Below the pieces are notes generated by a model. That model was not told the DNA's origin. It searched no databases and saw nothing but the letters and a program-made list of their open reading frames with translations. A stretch of DNA of 64,000 bases from Microcaldota archaeon (GTDB lineage Archaea > Micrarchaeota > Micrarchaeia > Micrarchaeales > CABMGC01): contig JAJZOD010000004.1 in the NCBI GenBank assembly GCA_021852055.1, positions 1 to 64,000 of the forward strand, written 5' to 3'. The first letter of the stretch is position 1. Every line of letters begins with the position of its first letter. Below, in pieces: positions 17,158 through 25,362 of the stretch. A program made the translations under genes and the position numbers.

Positions 17158-17970
17158 ATGGCAATTGAAAACTCGCCTAGCGGCCCATATAACAGCTACG
17201 ATCAGATTAGACCTAGCCAAGATAAGACAGGCGAAGGCAACAGAGCTGAAAACAATGCGGGCGCAGGAATGAACGCGCGGACTGCACCTGATAATCCTTT
17301 AGAACAGCAACAGAACATTTTTGACAAGATTCAAGAGAGGAAGAGCAGCAACGATATCCCAGATGACAGCATTATAGCCAGATATCTTATCCCGATTGTG
17401 GTAGTAATATTTGTAGCTGCATTTATCATTGTATTTTTTGCAGACAACATGTTTCAGGGAAACGCCGGAAGCACAGGCAACTACTTTATGAGCGAAGGCC
17501 AGGCGCTTTCACTCGGATTGAACATAAACCAAAGCAATATTTTAAACTTCACTGCAAAAAACGGCTCTCTGCAGAAAATAGTGAATTCAAGTGCAGGCAC
17601 GCAGCCATTTCTCAATGACAACGTTACGGAAGGCTGGTTTTACTTATATGACAATCCAAAAATGGATGAAGGAGTCACTGGGTGGGTGTGGAAAACTGCT
17701 AAGCCAGAGTATATATACGCACAGGAGCTTAAATCGGCAACAACCGGTTCGGGTGGAGTAAAGTTCAATGTAACAAATGCAAGCCTTGACGGCCTGACAT
17801 ATTCGTTTGAATCAGCTCATAGCTCAATTCAAATTCAGAATGCCATTAGTTACAGCACGATATTCATAGGCTACAACAGCGGCGCCGTTTATATAGTGGA
17901 TGTTATTGCGCAAACGAATCTCAACATTACGGCAGGCGAGCTTGCCGGCCTGATAATCAATGACACCTGA
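17158..17970 (+). CDS. Single-pass membrane protein, unknown
   Basis: A 270-residue protein. Residues 1-75 are Asn/Gly/Asp-rich and polar. One TM segment follows (YLIPIVVVIFVAAFIIVFF, about 77-96), then an extracytoplasmic domain of about 170 residues with Ser/Asn/Thr-rich beta strands. There is no signal peptide before the TM, so it is probably N-in, C-out. It is not a recognised family. It diverges from the aIF2-beta operon and lies directly upstream of the SRP RNA. Confidence 0.65.
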   Translation: MAIENSPSGPYNSYDQIRPSQDKTGEGNRAENNAGAGMNARTAPDNPLEQQQNIFDKIQERKSSNDIPDDSIIARYLIPIVVVIFVAAFIIVFFADNMFQGNAGSTGNYFMSEGQALSLGLNINQSNILNFTAKNGSLQKIVNSSAGTQPFLNDNVTEGWFYLYDNPKMDEGVTGWVWKTAKPEYIYAQELKSATTGSGGVKFNVTNASLDGLTYSFESAHSSIQIQNAISYSTIFIGYNSGAVYIVDVIAQTNLNITAGELAGLIINDT

Positions 17971-17994
17971 TTTTAGGGTTTGCTTGTTTCCCCA

Positions 17995-18345
17995 CTGTGA
18001 AGGGAACACTGCTAAGCCTTAATAATCTTGGCTGCGCAGTTATAACGCAGCAGAAAGGCGGGAAGCTAGGGGTTTCCCATACCGCAAATCCCCTTTAGGC
18101 GGGCCGTATGCCGGCAGAGTAGCGCATGCTAATGCAGGGTCCATACCGGAGTGTTGACGCTCTGCCTTCAGTGGTGGTTTTACGTATAAACCGGGCCAGG
18201 CCGGAAGGAGCAACCCTAAGTATATAGCATTTGGCGTTTGTGCCATAAGCGTACAAAAAACTATGCTCTGAAGATACAGGGCCGAGCTCAGGTGTGGATA
18301 AACCCTTCACACGCATGCACCGCAACGCAGGCTTCTGCTGCACTA
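17995..18345 (+). ncRNA. Signal recognition particle (7S) RNA
   Basis: The conserved S-domain helix 8 core is GGGCCAGGCCGGAAGGAGCA at about 18198-18217. The rest folds as archaeal SRP RNA: hairpins for helices 3 and 4 (AGCC/GGCT and GCTGCG/CGCAGC, 18015-18047), then a long helix 5 formed by GCAGCAGAA/TTCTGCTGC (18044/18331), AGGGGTTT/AAACCCTT (18069/18301) and CAGAG/CTCTG. A helix-6-like hairpin precedes helix 8. The ends are estimated from pairing, good to perhaps 20 nt. The RNA scaffolds SRP19 and SRP54 for targeting membrane proteins. Confidence 0.9.
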
Positions 18346-18432
18346 TGTTTGAAAAATAATCTTAAAGGGCATTGCTTGAATAACGTGGTTGTGCATCAAA
18401 AGAGGAAGGGTAGGGGCCATAGGCATCGCTTA

Positions 18433-18630
18433 ATGTTGAATTTCTTAAGGACCACAAAGGTTGGCTACGACAACTACGCATGGATCTGGTGGATTGTAAG
18501 TCTGAGCGTCATAATAGGAAACTCTTTATTCGGGCTTGTCGGAGTCAGTGCCATAGTATTCTCATTTGCGCTTTTTTACATACTCGGAATTTTACACAAG
18601 CACGTTGTAAGCAGGGCAGGCACAGACTGA
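18433..18630 (+). CDS. Small two-span membrane protein
   Basis: A 65-residue protein with two hydrophobic segments (WIWWIVSLSVIIG and LVGVSAIVFSFALFYILGIL) joined by a short turn and ending in a basic tail. Unknown family. The open frame extends upstream to 18238, but that part is SRP RNA and its bounding region, so I start at ATG 18433. A purine-rich GAGGAAGG lies about 35 bp upstream. Confidence 0.5.
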   Translation: MLNFLRTTKVGYDNYAWIWWIVSLSVIIGNSLFGLVGVSAIVFSFALFYILGILHKHVVSRAGTD

Positions 18631-18677
18631 CAGTTTTTGTGAAGGCTTAAATAGGGTTGCGTGCAAATAATCCATGA

Positions 18678-18795
18678 GCCAGGGTCGCCTAGTGGTACAG
18701 GAGATGGCGATGGCTGTGCCTGCACTAAATGGCGGCAGCCTGCTAAGCTGTTCGGCCGGTTCCGGCCCCTGCGAGTTCGATTCTCGCCCCTGGCG
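18678..18795 (+). tRNA. tRNA-Ser(GCU) with a non-canonical intron
   Basis: Acceptor GCCAGGG/CCCUGGC, anticodon stem GCAGC/GCUGU with loop CUGCUAA (anticodon GCU), long variable arm CGGCCGG-UUC-CGGCC, and T arm GCGAG-UUCGAUU-CUCGC. The gene is 118 nt. Removing about 31 nt (near 18701-18731) restores a normal D arm GCC-UAGUGGUACA-GGC and an 87-nt tRNA. The intron therefore lies in the D stem, around position 24/25, not at the usual 37/38 site. The exact cut is ambiguous by one base because of a repeated G. Confidence 0.9.
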
Positions 18796-18879
18796 TATGA
18801 TATTACATGACACCTTGCATTCTTTCAAATGAAGCGTGCAAAAGAATAAAAGGTTAAATGAGCAAAAGAAAATGATTGG

Positions 18880-19689
18880 ATGTCGGCAAAAATAGGCATA
18901 ATAGGAGGTTCTGGCTTTTACTCGATGTTGGAAGATCCCCAGTTCATGGCCGTAGAAAGCGATTATGGCGAAACGAGCGATGATATAGCTGTTGGCACAA
19001 TAAACGGAAAGGAGGTTGCGTTCATACCTAGGCATGCTGCAGAACACACAATAACTCCGCAGAACGTTCCTTATCGCGCAAATATAGACGTAATGTCAAA
19101 GCTAGGCGTGAAAAGGATAATAGCCACAAATGCAGTAGGATCCCTTAAGGCAGAGTACGCCCCTGGAGACTTTGTGATATTTGACCAATTCGTCAATATG
19201 ACCAGCTGCAGAAATGATACATTTTACGACAAACAGGTTGTTGCACATGTGAGCACCGCAGACCCTTACTGCAGTGAGCTGCGCAGCATTGCATCTTCTG
19301 AAGCAAAGACGCTTGGCATAAATGTGCACGATGCAGGCACAGTCGTAGTAGTTGAAGGGCCCAGATTCTCAACACGTGCAGAGTCCAGGTTCTTCAGGGC
19401 GCAGGGCTTCGATGTGATAAATATGACACAGTATCCGGAAGCGGCGCTTGCAAGAGAGAAAGGCATATGCTATGTCGGCATAGGCATAGTTACAGATTAT
19501 GATGCAGGCCTTGAAGGCGATTCTGGAATAAAGCCGGTGAGCGCTGATATTATTAACGAGGTTTTTGCAAAAAGCATTGAGAAGATGCATAAACTAGTGA
19601 TGAGGATTATAGAAGCCACGCCAGACACTGCATCATGCAGCTGCTCAACGGCTCTAGACGGAGCCATAATGACAAAGCACATCAGGTAA
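18880..19689 (+). CDS. S-methyl-5'-thioadenosine phosphorylase (MTAP/PNP family)
   Basis: A 269-residue purine nucleoside phosphorylase. GIIGGSGFY at the N-terminus, TNAVGSL, VEGPRFSTRAESRFFR and NMTQYPEAALARE (with the Met that contacts ribose) are hallmarks, and TDYD near residue 206 resembles the base-binding Asp motif of the MTAP branch. It splits 5'-methylthioadenosine to adenine and methylthioribose-1-phosphate, recycling the by-product of polyamine synthesis; a spermidine-synthase-like gene lies 3.6 kb away. A closely related 6-oxopurine phosphorylase cannot be excluded. Confidence 0.88.
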   Translation: MSAKIGIIGGSGFYSMLEDPQFMAVESDYGETSDDIAVGTINGKEVAFIPRHAAEHTITPQNVPYRANIDVMSKLGVKRIIATNAVGSLKAEYAPGDFVIFDQFVNMTSCRNDTFYDKQVVAHVSTADPYCSELRSIASSEAKTLGINVHDAGTVVVVEGPRFSTRAESRFFRAQGFDVINMTQYPEAALAREKGICYVGIGIVTDYDAGLEGDSGIKPVSADIINEVFAKSIEKMHKLVMRIIEATPDTASCSCSTALDGAIMTKHIR

Positions 19690-19729
19690 GTAATGACAGA
19701 AGACCAAGCAAGAAGTTATAGGGAATAAG

Positions 19730-20260
19730 ATGGCGGCATTGAAAACAGCAGTGAGAATACGGAGATATTCAAATCACGACAGGGCTGTAATAGAGCGTAT
19801 GTTTGAGAATTTCCAGGACTATCTGGCTTCTGTTGATGACATTAGGCGCCTTGTGCGCAAGAATGCGCTAAGGAGATTGGACTACGGCCGTGCTTATCTT
19901 AATAAGACGCTTAAGGACATAAGTGAGAACAATGGCGTATTTTATGTTGCAGAAAACAGCAGAGGCATAGTAGGCTTTGTTGCAGCGCGTATGGTCAAGC
20001 AGGACAAAATAGATGCAATAGAAATAGGCAGGAAGGAAAGCATTGGAGAGATTACAGAGTTGTATGTCACGCAATCACAGCGCGGTAAAGGCACTGCACA
20101 GAAATTAATGGGTATTGCGGAAAAGTACCTGAATGATAAAGGGTGCACACACATGAAGCTTAACGTTTTTGCCCCGAACATGCGGGCACGCAGATTTTAC
20201 CAAAAATTAGGGTATACGGAGCGTATGCTAGAGCTGGGAAAATACAATTTAACAAAGTGA
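19730..20260 (+). CDS. GNAT N-acetyltransferase
   Basis: A 176-residue GNAT-fold enzyme. The acetyl-CoA motif is QRGKGTAQKLM (about residues 113-123), preceded by the strand EITELYVT and followed by NVFAPNMRARRFYQKLGY. The same architecture, with similar motifs (EITDIYID, VFAPNKNAREFYKRLGY), is seen in the gene at 34503-35036, so they are paralogues or one is a mobile copy. The substrate is unknown. The stop codon overlaps the left end of the IS605-type remnant. Confidence 0.85.
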   Translation: MAALKTAVRIRRYSNHDRAVIERMFENFQDYLASVDDIRRLVRKNALRRLDYGRAYLNKTLKDISENNGVFYVAENSRGIVGFVAARMVKQDKIDAIEIGRKESIGEITELYVTQSQRGKGTAQKLMGIAEKYLNDKGCTHMKLNVFAPNMRARRFYQKLGYTERMLELGKYNLTK

Positions 20261-20844
20261 GTGGGAAATCACACGTGCTTTGGCTGTTGGATGAGAGCGA
20301 ACTGCAAAAATAAGTTATATAAACATAAATAACGATGTAAACAATATGGATGTCACAAGAGCATACAAATTCAGGCTATACCTCGATTGTGGCAGAGAAT
20401 TTGAAGGTACAGAATATGGTAAAAAATCATAGGTTCGCAAAGTCAATAAATTATGCTTCATGGAACAGGTTTATCCAAATGCTTTCATACAAGGCTGAGA
20501 GTGCTGGCATGAAAGTTATAGAAGCAGACCCAAAGAATACAACAAAGACATGCAATAACTGTGGCAATACTCAAAGTATGCCGATTTCAAAAAAAATCTA
20601 TTATTGCGAAGTCTGTGATCTAACAGAAGACAGAGATATAAATGCATCAATAAACATATTGCACAGAGCAACTACTCTCGGGCAGAGGGGAAGTCACACT
20701 CAGGGAGATATGGCCTCTGCTGTGCAACAGGCATCGAAAAGCCGCATCGAAGAACTGAGAACCGATAAAACACATCCTTTTCTGGATGCAGTGATTGCAT
20801 GACTCAGAGGAAGCCCACACCTTTTACGGATGAGAGGATGTCAC
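20257..20844 (+). mobile_element. Internally deleted IS200/IS605-type element
   Basis: A left-end hairpin GTGAGTGGGAAATCACAC (20257-20274) and right end GGAAGCCCAC...GATGTCAC (20809-20844) frame a 588-bp element with an internally deleted tnpB. No tnpA is present. Related left-end motifs occur at 25252-25279 and 40993-41018 (both minus). Such truncated derivatives can be mobilised in trans by a full-length relative. Confidence 0.75.
20345..20802 (+). pseudogene. tnpB: tnpB with large internal deletion
   Basis: ATG 20345 starts a typical TnpB N-terminus (VTRAYKFRLYLD), but after about 14 codons the sequence jumps, with a frame change, to the C-terminal third beginning IVAENLKVQNM. The retained part has the RuvC Glu in AENL, the zinc ribbon CNNCGN...YYCEVC, and DRDINASINI with the last RuvC Asp. 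Missing are the wedge and REC regions and the first RuvC Asp, so it cannot be an active nuclease. About 140 C-terminal residues remain open. The tail matches the fragment at 1-84. Confidence 0.85.
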
Positions 20845-21431
20845 ACGAACAAAAGGATAAAGAAGAATACATTTCAGAGCCTTCTGCTTATGGAATTAGT
20901 CCTGATTCCAATAAACTTAAAGCACTTTATAAGAACATTGAAGATGACAAACTTATAAAGGCTATAAAAACCCTTGAGCAGAAGATCCTTGACATTGAGA
21001 ACGTCCCGTCTGTTGACCAAGACATAGAGCGGATAGCAGAGCAGTTGGGCGACGGAGATAAGAAAGAACGTAGATCTGGAGATACAGGAAGAGGCGGCAT
21101 ACTCAAAATGCTGCTGCAGGACTTTGTCGAGTTGCTCAAGGTGCCGTATGGGTCTATTGGATATCTTATAATGTCAGATGGCGAATCGATAAAGCACTTA
21201 TATGGTGTCGACACCAACAGCGACTTCTACGCAATGGTTGACGGCACAAGGCTAAGGATATCGTCGTGGAGACTCGAAAGGATGAATGTGGCTGGGGGCG
21301 GCAAGAGGTTCCTTGGCGAAGAGGGCGCAATGCTTGATAATCCTGCAGAAACGCCAGGAAACGAGAGGCTTGCTGATGACGCCATAAACGAGATAATAGA
21401 TTCCATAAGGGATATGCTCTCCAGTGCTTAA
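20838..21431 (+). CDS. Hypothetical protein, start donated by an IS end
   Basis: A 197-residue protein, unknown. The N-terminal third is charged and helical (LKALYKNIEDDKLIKAIKTLE). The centre has ILKMLLQDFVELLKVPYGSIGYLIMSDGESIKHLYGVD, possibly an alpha/beta domain. The C-terminus is acidic. The first ATG (20838) lies inside the terminal GGATGTCAC of the IS605-type right end, so the insertion either replaced the original start or trimmed the 5' end. It might be a truncated gene. Confidence 0.6.
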   Translation: MSHEQKDKEEYISEPSAYGISPDSNKLKALYKNIEDDKLIKAIKTLEQKILDIENVPSVDQDIERIAEQLGDGDKKERRSGDTGRGGILKMLLQDFVELLKVPYGSIGYLIMSDGESIKHLYGVDTNSDFYAMVDGTRLRISSWRLERMNVAGGGKRFLGEEGAMLDNPAETPGNERLADDAINEIIDSIRDMLSSA

Positions 21432-21599
21432 TATGCAGTTACAACAAAGGATATGCAATACAGAATAGGCAAGGTAGCATTACAGTGTGGCGTCGTACTG
21501 AAGTTGCATAGAAAAGTTTAAGAATGTAAAAATAATTACTTATTTACTACTTTTGAAGACTTCTGTTGGCAAGCGCAATTATTATGCATAGGTAATATT

Positions 21600-22667
21600 A
21601 TGAGGTTTAGAAGCAATGCCGATTCTAAGAAAACGCAGCGCATGCTTGATGCGATAAAAGACTTGAAACGCGAGCATTATGTAGGTACAGCAGAAGTCTT
21701 TGTAGGAATAAAGCAGAGAGATGAATTCAGGGAGAACCCTGCAATAATCGCAGACGCAATAAATGAAAGCGTGAAGGAGGAACTGGCCAAACACGGGCAC
21801 ATGGGTCCGTTAATGTATATGGCCAGGCCGGAGATAATAATAGGTGTTATTGATGGTATGCATGATGCCGTCTTCATTCTAAATGATGTCCTCAACAGAT
21901 TTTATTCCAGCAATAGCACAGAACATTCAATCGATGTTATGGATCTATTCAGTGCAAAAGGCTATTATCTATTCGGATACGGTAAGGAGGGTGACAGAAC
22001 TCCTGGAGAGATTCTGGGCTTTGATCCTACGTTTGATACAAGATCTGTGTTTGGCGGGAATCTTATGGTTGATTCAGAGTTGAACCCGATACATAGCAGG
22101 ATATTTGACGGCCCTAAGACGCAGGATGATGCAAACAAGAAGATTATCGAGGTCATGGTTCCTATATTCATTGAAGCGCAAAGCATAGACATGAACGATA
22201 AGATATTCGGTGCGTTCGCAGCCAGAAGGCTTTTCGGTTTGCTGCCCCTGCATGATGATGAGAGAAACGGACTGTTGGCCTTGATTAACGATATCGATTG
22301 GGATTATTTGCTTTCTGAAAAGAATATGATCAGGGTAGAGCAGGAGATGTTGAAGGAGGGCTTCTCGGTCTACGGCAAGATAGAAAGAGCATTTGCAGAT
22401 GGGATAGACAAGAGGCGCGATATGCGCTTGGAGATTCTTAATGACATAATCACAGAATGCAGAGATTTTGATATGGATTATAAGAATATACTTGAAGTAT
22501 GGGAAAATAAGGCTGCGCAGGCAGAGGATAATGTTGCGAGATTAAAACGTTGCCTTGCACCGGAAAGCATTATAGGAAAAAGCGAACATTCTTTGAAGTG
22601 CGCAAGCTACGTAGTGCAGATTCTGAGAGAGGAAAGAGGATGGGGCGAAAAACAGCTCGAACGGTAA
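21600..22667 (+). CDS. Hypothetical protein, 355 aa
   Basis: A soluble, acidic 355-residue protein with no recognised motif. Apart from a central region with several Gly and Asp residues (GYGKEGDRTPGEILGFDPTFDTRSVFGG) it appears helical. The C-terminal 100 residues are strongly charged. ATG 21600 follows an A/T-rich region. It is followed by the convergent tRNA-Arg. No operon partner. Confidence 0.6.
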   Translation: MRFRSNADSKKTQRMLDAIKDLKREHYVGTAEVFVGIKQRDEFRENPAIIADAINESVKEELAKHGHMGPLMYMARPEIIIGVIDGMHDAVFILNDVLNRFYSSNSTEHSIDVMDLFSAKGYYLFGYGKEGDRTPGEILGFDPTFDTRSVFGGNLMVDSELNPIHSRIFDGPKTQDDANKKIIEVMVPIFIEAQSIDMNDKIFGAFAARRLFGLLPLHDDERNGLLALINDIDWDYLLSEKNMIRVEQEMLKEGFSVYGKIERAFADGIDKRRDMRLEILNDIITECRDFDMDYKNILEVWENKAAQAEDNVARLKRCLAPESIIGKSEHSLKCASYVVQILREERGWGEKQLER

Positions 22668-22730
22668 GAGTACAGATGGGAGTAAACTGGCACTGGCTTA
22701 CAGCACTTGATTATAATCATAGTTTAATAG

Positions 22731-22805
22731 CGGGCACGGCGGGATTTGAACCCGCAACCCTCGGCTCCGCAAGCCGATGCGCTATCCAAGTTACGCCACG
22801 TGCCC
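22731..22805 (-). tRNA. tRNA-Arg(GCG)
   Basis: 75 nt on the minus strand. Acceptor GGGCACG/CGUGCCC, discriminator G, anticodon stem UCGGC/GCCGA with loop UUGCGGA (anticodon GCG), T arm GCGGG-UUCAAAU-CCCGC. No intron; CCA not encoded. Confidence 0.95.
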
Positions 22806-22915
22806 TTAAGCAAACCTTTTATATCTTTGTTCACAAAGACTTTATACATTTGCGGAAACACGGTACGGCGGTTTATGCATGCATTTTTATTTAAAGTGAC
22901 ATTTAAAGTGATAAT

Positions 22916-23080
22916 ATGCCAAATATAGGAAAGATATGCACATCATGCGGCAAGCTTACTGACAATTATGCCATATTCAAGTGCCCTGACTGCGGCAAGA
23001 TTGACATAGTCAGATGCGACCAGTGCAGGCTTGACCACGTGAAATACGTATGCGTCGAATGCAAATTTGAGGGACCGTGA
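22916..23080 (+). CDS. Zinc-ribbon RNA-binding protein (aEF1-beta partner)
   Basis: A 54-residue protein with four CxxC knuckles (CTSC, CPDC, CDQC, CVEC), matching the small archaeal Zn-ribbon protein regularly encoded next to elongation factor 1-beta. It is thought to act in translation. Its TGA stop overlaps the next ATG (TGATG at 23078-23082), so the two are translationally coupled. Short but well supported by this context. Confidence 0.88.
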   Translation: MPNIGKICTSCGKLTDNYAIFKCPDCGKIDIVRCDQCRLDHVKYVCVECKFEGP

Positions 23081-23322
23081 TGGGAAACGTAGCTACTTTA
23101 TTCAAGGTTTACGTAGATTCAGGTGCAGAGGAATCGGTAAGTAGTGGAATTAAGAAAATGAAACCTAAGAGCCTGCAGCTTGAGGAGGTCGCATTCGGCA
23201 TCAAAGTAATAAAGGTACTTTTTGTTCATACAGACGAAGAGGGAAGTACGCCTTATGAAGAGAAGCTCAAGGGCATAAAAGGGGTCAATGAGGTAGAGGT
23301 AGAGGAGCAGACTCTCCTGTAG
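23080..23322 (+). CDS. Elongation factor 1-beta (aEF1B)
   Basis: An 80-residue protein of the archaeal EF-1-beta family, a ferredoxin-like fold that exchanges GDP on aEF1A. Residues VATLFKVYVD, the central LEEVAFGIKVIKVLFV and the C-terminal VNEVEVEEQT fit the family core. The start ATG 23080 overlaps the stop of the zinc-ribbon gene. Ends 3 bp from a convergent gene. Confidence 0.9.
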   Translation: MGNVATLFKVYVDSGAEESVSSGIKKMKPKSLQLEEVAFGIKVIKVLFVHTDEEGSTPYEEKLKGIKGVNEVEVEEQTLL

Positions 23323-23325
23323 CTG

Positions 23326-24111
23326 CTATCTGCTATCCCAATGTTTTTCTGTTGCACCACGTTCCATGTTCTCATAGTTTGATACTATCATTGATTTGTA
23401 CGACCCAGCGCCTATGCTCGAGCGTATTTTATCAACTATCTCCTCCTTTTTAAGGCTTTTTGAACAGATTATTATGCTGTTTGAGGTTATTCCCCTTGCA
23501 TTTATCAGATATACTGAGAAGTGCTCTGACAATATATTGACATAATTCTCGAGCATGCCTCCATGTCTCATTGTACTTATGTAATTGATTGCCAATATTC
23601 CGGCGCCTTTTAAAGCGTTGGAGGCATTGCGTACGAACTGCGCAGTAAGAAACTGCGCAGGTATTGTATCAACGTCATAGGCGTCCAGGATTATTATATC
23701 ATAAGCTGCCCTTTTCTTACTCAAAAGCACAGCTCCATCGCCAATCACTATCTTTGTTGCAGGGTTAAGCCCAAAAAATCTTTTTGACATGTCTGCAATA
23801 TTTGCATCGACTTCGAATATCTCAAGCTGCACCCTGCTGCCAAAATTTGCACTAATCTGATGCGCTATGGTTCCTCCGCCGAGGCCTATCATAAGCACTC
23901 TCGGATTTTCAAATACGTATGCTAGTGGAGGGAACATATCCCAGTACTCCATAGTGTAATCAGAATTTTTCATTACTAAGGATTGTATTGTGCCGTTTAT
24001 TGTGAATGTTTTTTGAGTATGGTTTTCGCTTATTTCAATGTTTCTGCCGCTGCTGCGCATGCTCATCTTTTTGTTTTCCTTGTAAAAAAAGCGCTTTATT
24101 ATATTGTTCAC
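23326..24111 (-). CDS. Spermidine synthase-like aminopropyltransferase
   Basis: A 261-residue Rossmann-fold enzyme with the polyamine synthase pattern: GLGGGTIAHQI (SAM/dcSAM binding), EVDANI, VIGDG and LDAYDVDTIP. The N-terminal beta domain is short (about 70 residues), and the active-site Asp appears in DAYD. It could make spermidine from putrescine and decarboxylated SAM, consistent with the MTA phosphorylase at 18880, but spermidine-synthase-like methyltransferases look similar. First of a minus-strand run with DUF99 and rpoL. Confidence 0.7.
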   Translation of the reverse strand: MNNIIKRFFYKENKKMSMRSSGRNIEISENHTQKTFTINGTIQSLVMKNSDYTMEYWDMFPPLAYVFENPRVLMIGLGGGTIAHQISANFGSRVQLEIFEVDANIADMSKRFFGLNPATKIVIGDGAVLLSKKRAAYDIIILDAYDVDTIPAQFLTAQFVRNASNALKGAGILAINYISTMRHGGMLENYVNILSEHFSVYLINARGITSNSIIICSKSLKKEEIVDKIRSSIGAGSYKSMIVSNYENMERGATEKHWDSR

Positions 24112-24126
24112 GCAATTACCGGTATT

Positions 24127-24672
24127 TTATATCCTGCCATTTGATTCGCCAGTTACAATGCCACTCGCAATCATATGGGCAAGCCTGAGCATTTCCAGGC
24201 ATACGGGCATAAGATCCTGAACATGATCGCAATCATTGTTTATAAACTGTGCGTAATAGCCTTGGAGTTTCCTTATTTTTATTGCCTTGGAAAGGCGTTC
24301 GAACGTTTTTGTGCTGGCCTTTGCGCCCTTTCTTTTTATGGCAGTTTTGAGAAGCAGTTTCCTGGGCCTTTTCCGGGTTATTGCAATAACTGGAAGCATA
24401 AGCTCATCACGCAGCCTTGCTATATCCACAACATTAAGACCAGCAAACGTTACGCCATTCAACGCTATTGCTTTTACCTGGGCCTTAAACCTTGAGCCTT
24501 TAAATGCGCGTATAATCATTTCGGTAGCATCGCTGCCGTCTACTGCAACGTTGAATGAGATGACGCCCTCCACTGTACCTTTTCGGCCTACAACTCCGAC
24601 AACCATCGAACATGAATCCGTGCTTTTAAAAGGAGAATCATCGAAAGCAGCTACACGCGAGCCTGATTTCAT
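24127..24672 (-). CDS. DUF99 family protein (endonuclease V-like fold)
   Basis: A 181-residue archaeal protein. The N-terminus GSRVAAFDDSPF and the middle AIALNGVTFAGLNVVDI with LPVIAITRKRP are the DUF99 pattern. Family members have an endonuclease V-like fold, but their activity is uncertain. It lies 8 bp downstream of rpoL on the same strand, and 15 bp before the spermidine-synthase-like gene. Confidence 0.78.
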   Translation of the reverse strand: MKSGSRVAAFDDSPFKSTDSCSMVVGVVGRKGTVEGVISFNVAVDGSDATEMIIRAFKGSRFKAQVKAIALNGVTFAGLNVVDIARLRDELMLPVIAITRKRPRKLLLKTAIKRKGAKASTKTFERLSKAIKIRKLQGYYAQFINNDCDHVQDLMPVCLEMLRLAHMIASGIVTGESNGRI

Positions 24673-24680
24673 GCACCTGC

Positions 24681-24956
24681 CTATTTCTTTGCCTGCTTCG
24701 GCAGCTGCGACACTGCATCCTTAATATCCTCTTCAAGATCGTCTAGGGCCTTTAATAGAATAGGCCTGACGCTCTTGCTGGCCTTTATCACAAGCCTTGG
24801 ATGCCCTATCTCCGGATGCTCGCGGATTACGCCTGCAAACTCCACGCCTGTGCTGTTTATGAGTTTGTCTTTTATAATCTCAGCTATGCCTCTGTCTGCA
24901 TCCTCGAACTCCAGTATTATGCTTTTCGGCTCTTCCTCAATTATATTAAGCTTCAT
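24681..24956 (-). CDS. rpoL: DNA-directed RNA polymerase subunit L (Rpb11-like)
   Basis: A 91-residue RpoL, which pairs with RpoD to nucleate polymerase assembly. The sequence fits KLNIIEEEPKSIILEFE, then the polymerase dimerisation motif region IKDKLINSTGVEFAGVI and HPEIGHPRLVI. I chose ATG 24956; upstream in-frame codons belong to a decayed insertion element whose right end stops 9 bp before this ATG. The insertion may therefore have displaced the native promoter. Confidence 0.85.
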   Translation of the reverse strand: MKLNIIEEEPKSIILEFEDADRGIAEIIKDKLINSTGVEFAGVIREHPEIGHPRLVIKASKSVRPILLKALDDLEEDIKDAVSQLPKQAKK

Positions 24957-24964
24957 ATTACCAC

Positions 24965-25279
24965 GTGACATCTTCCCGCCCGTGAACGGTGTGGGCTTCC
25001 CAACTGAAAACCAATAATAACATAGAACAAAAAGGCATATATATGTTTGCAACAAAATCGTATTATACGGCGGGACACATCGAAATTTACGCTCAGGGAA
25101 ATAATGTAAGACCTCAGATTTCCAGTGAGGCGGTTGTCCATGAACTGAGAACATACCAACTGAAAACCAAGTATGAAGTCCACGAATCCCTGATGGAAAA
25201 ATGGGATTCTTCTGTTTATTTGCGGTTCGCTTTCATCCCATGCATAAATGATGTGAGATTTCCCGCTCACGCTGTTAAC
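24965..25279 (-). mobile_element. Decayed IS200/IS605-type element(s) upstream of rpoL
   Basis: A minus-strand right end (24965-25000) and minus-strand left-end hairpin (25252-25279, GTGAGCGGGAAATCTCAC on that strand) frame 315 bp. On the plus strand inside, about 25062-25215, the frame reads GHIEIYAQGNNVRPQ...EVHESLMEKWDSS, resembling the C-terminal tail of a different TnpB followed by its own right end. CCAACTGAAAACCAA is repeated directly at 25000 and 25157. Two relics of opposite orientation appear nested. No intact gene. Confidence 0.55.
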
Positions 25280-25362
25280 ATGTTTGGTATTTATATATCT
25301 AGAAAGGTATAAAGCCTGTTTGTTGCAGAAAAATTCAGGGCTTTGGCTGGATAGTTGGAACA

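Noticed and set aside
18238-18432. Upstream part of the small membrane-protein frame
   Set aside because: It lies in the 3' strand of the SRP RNA helix 5 and reads as low-quality protein.
24957-25154. In-frame extension of rpoL to 25154
   Set aside because: It runs through the insertion relic; RpoL homology starts at 24956.
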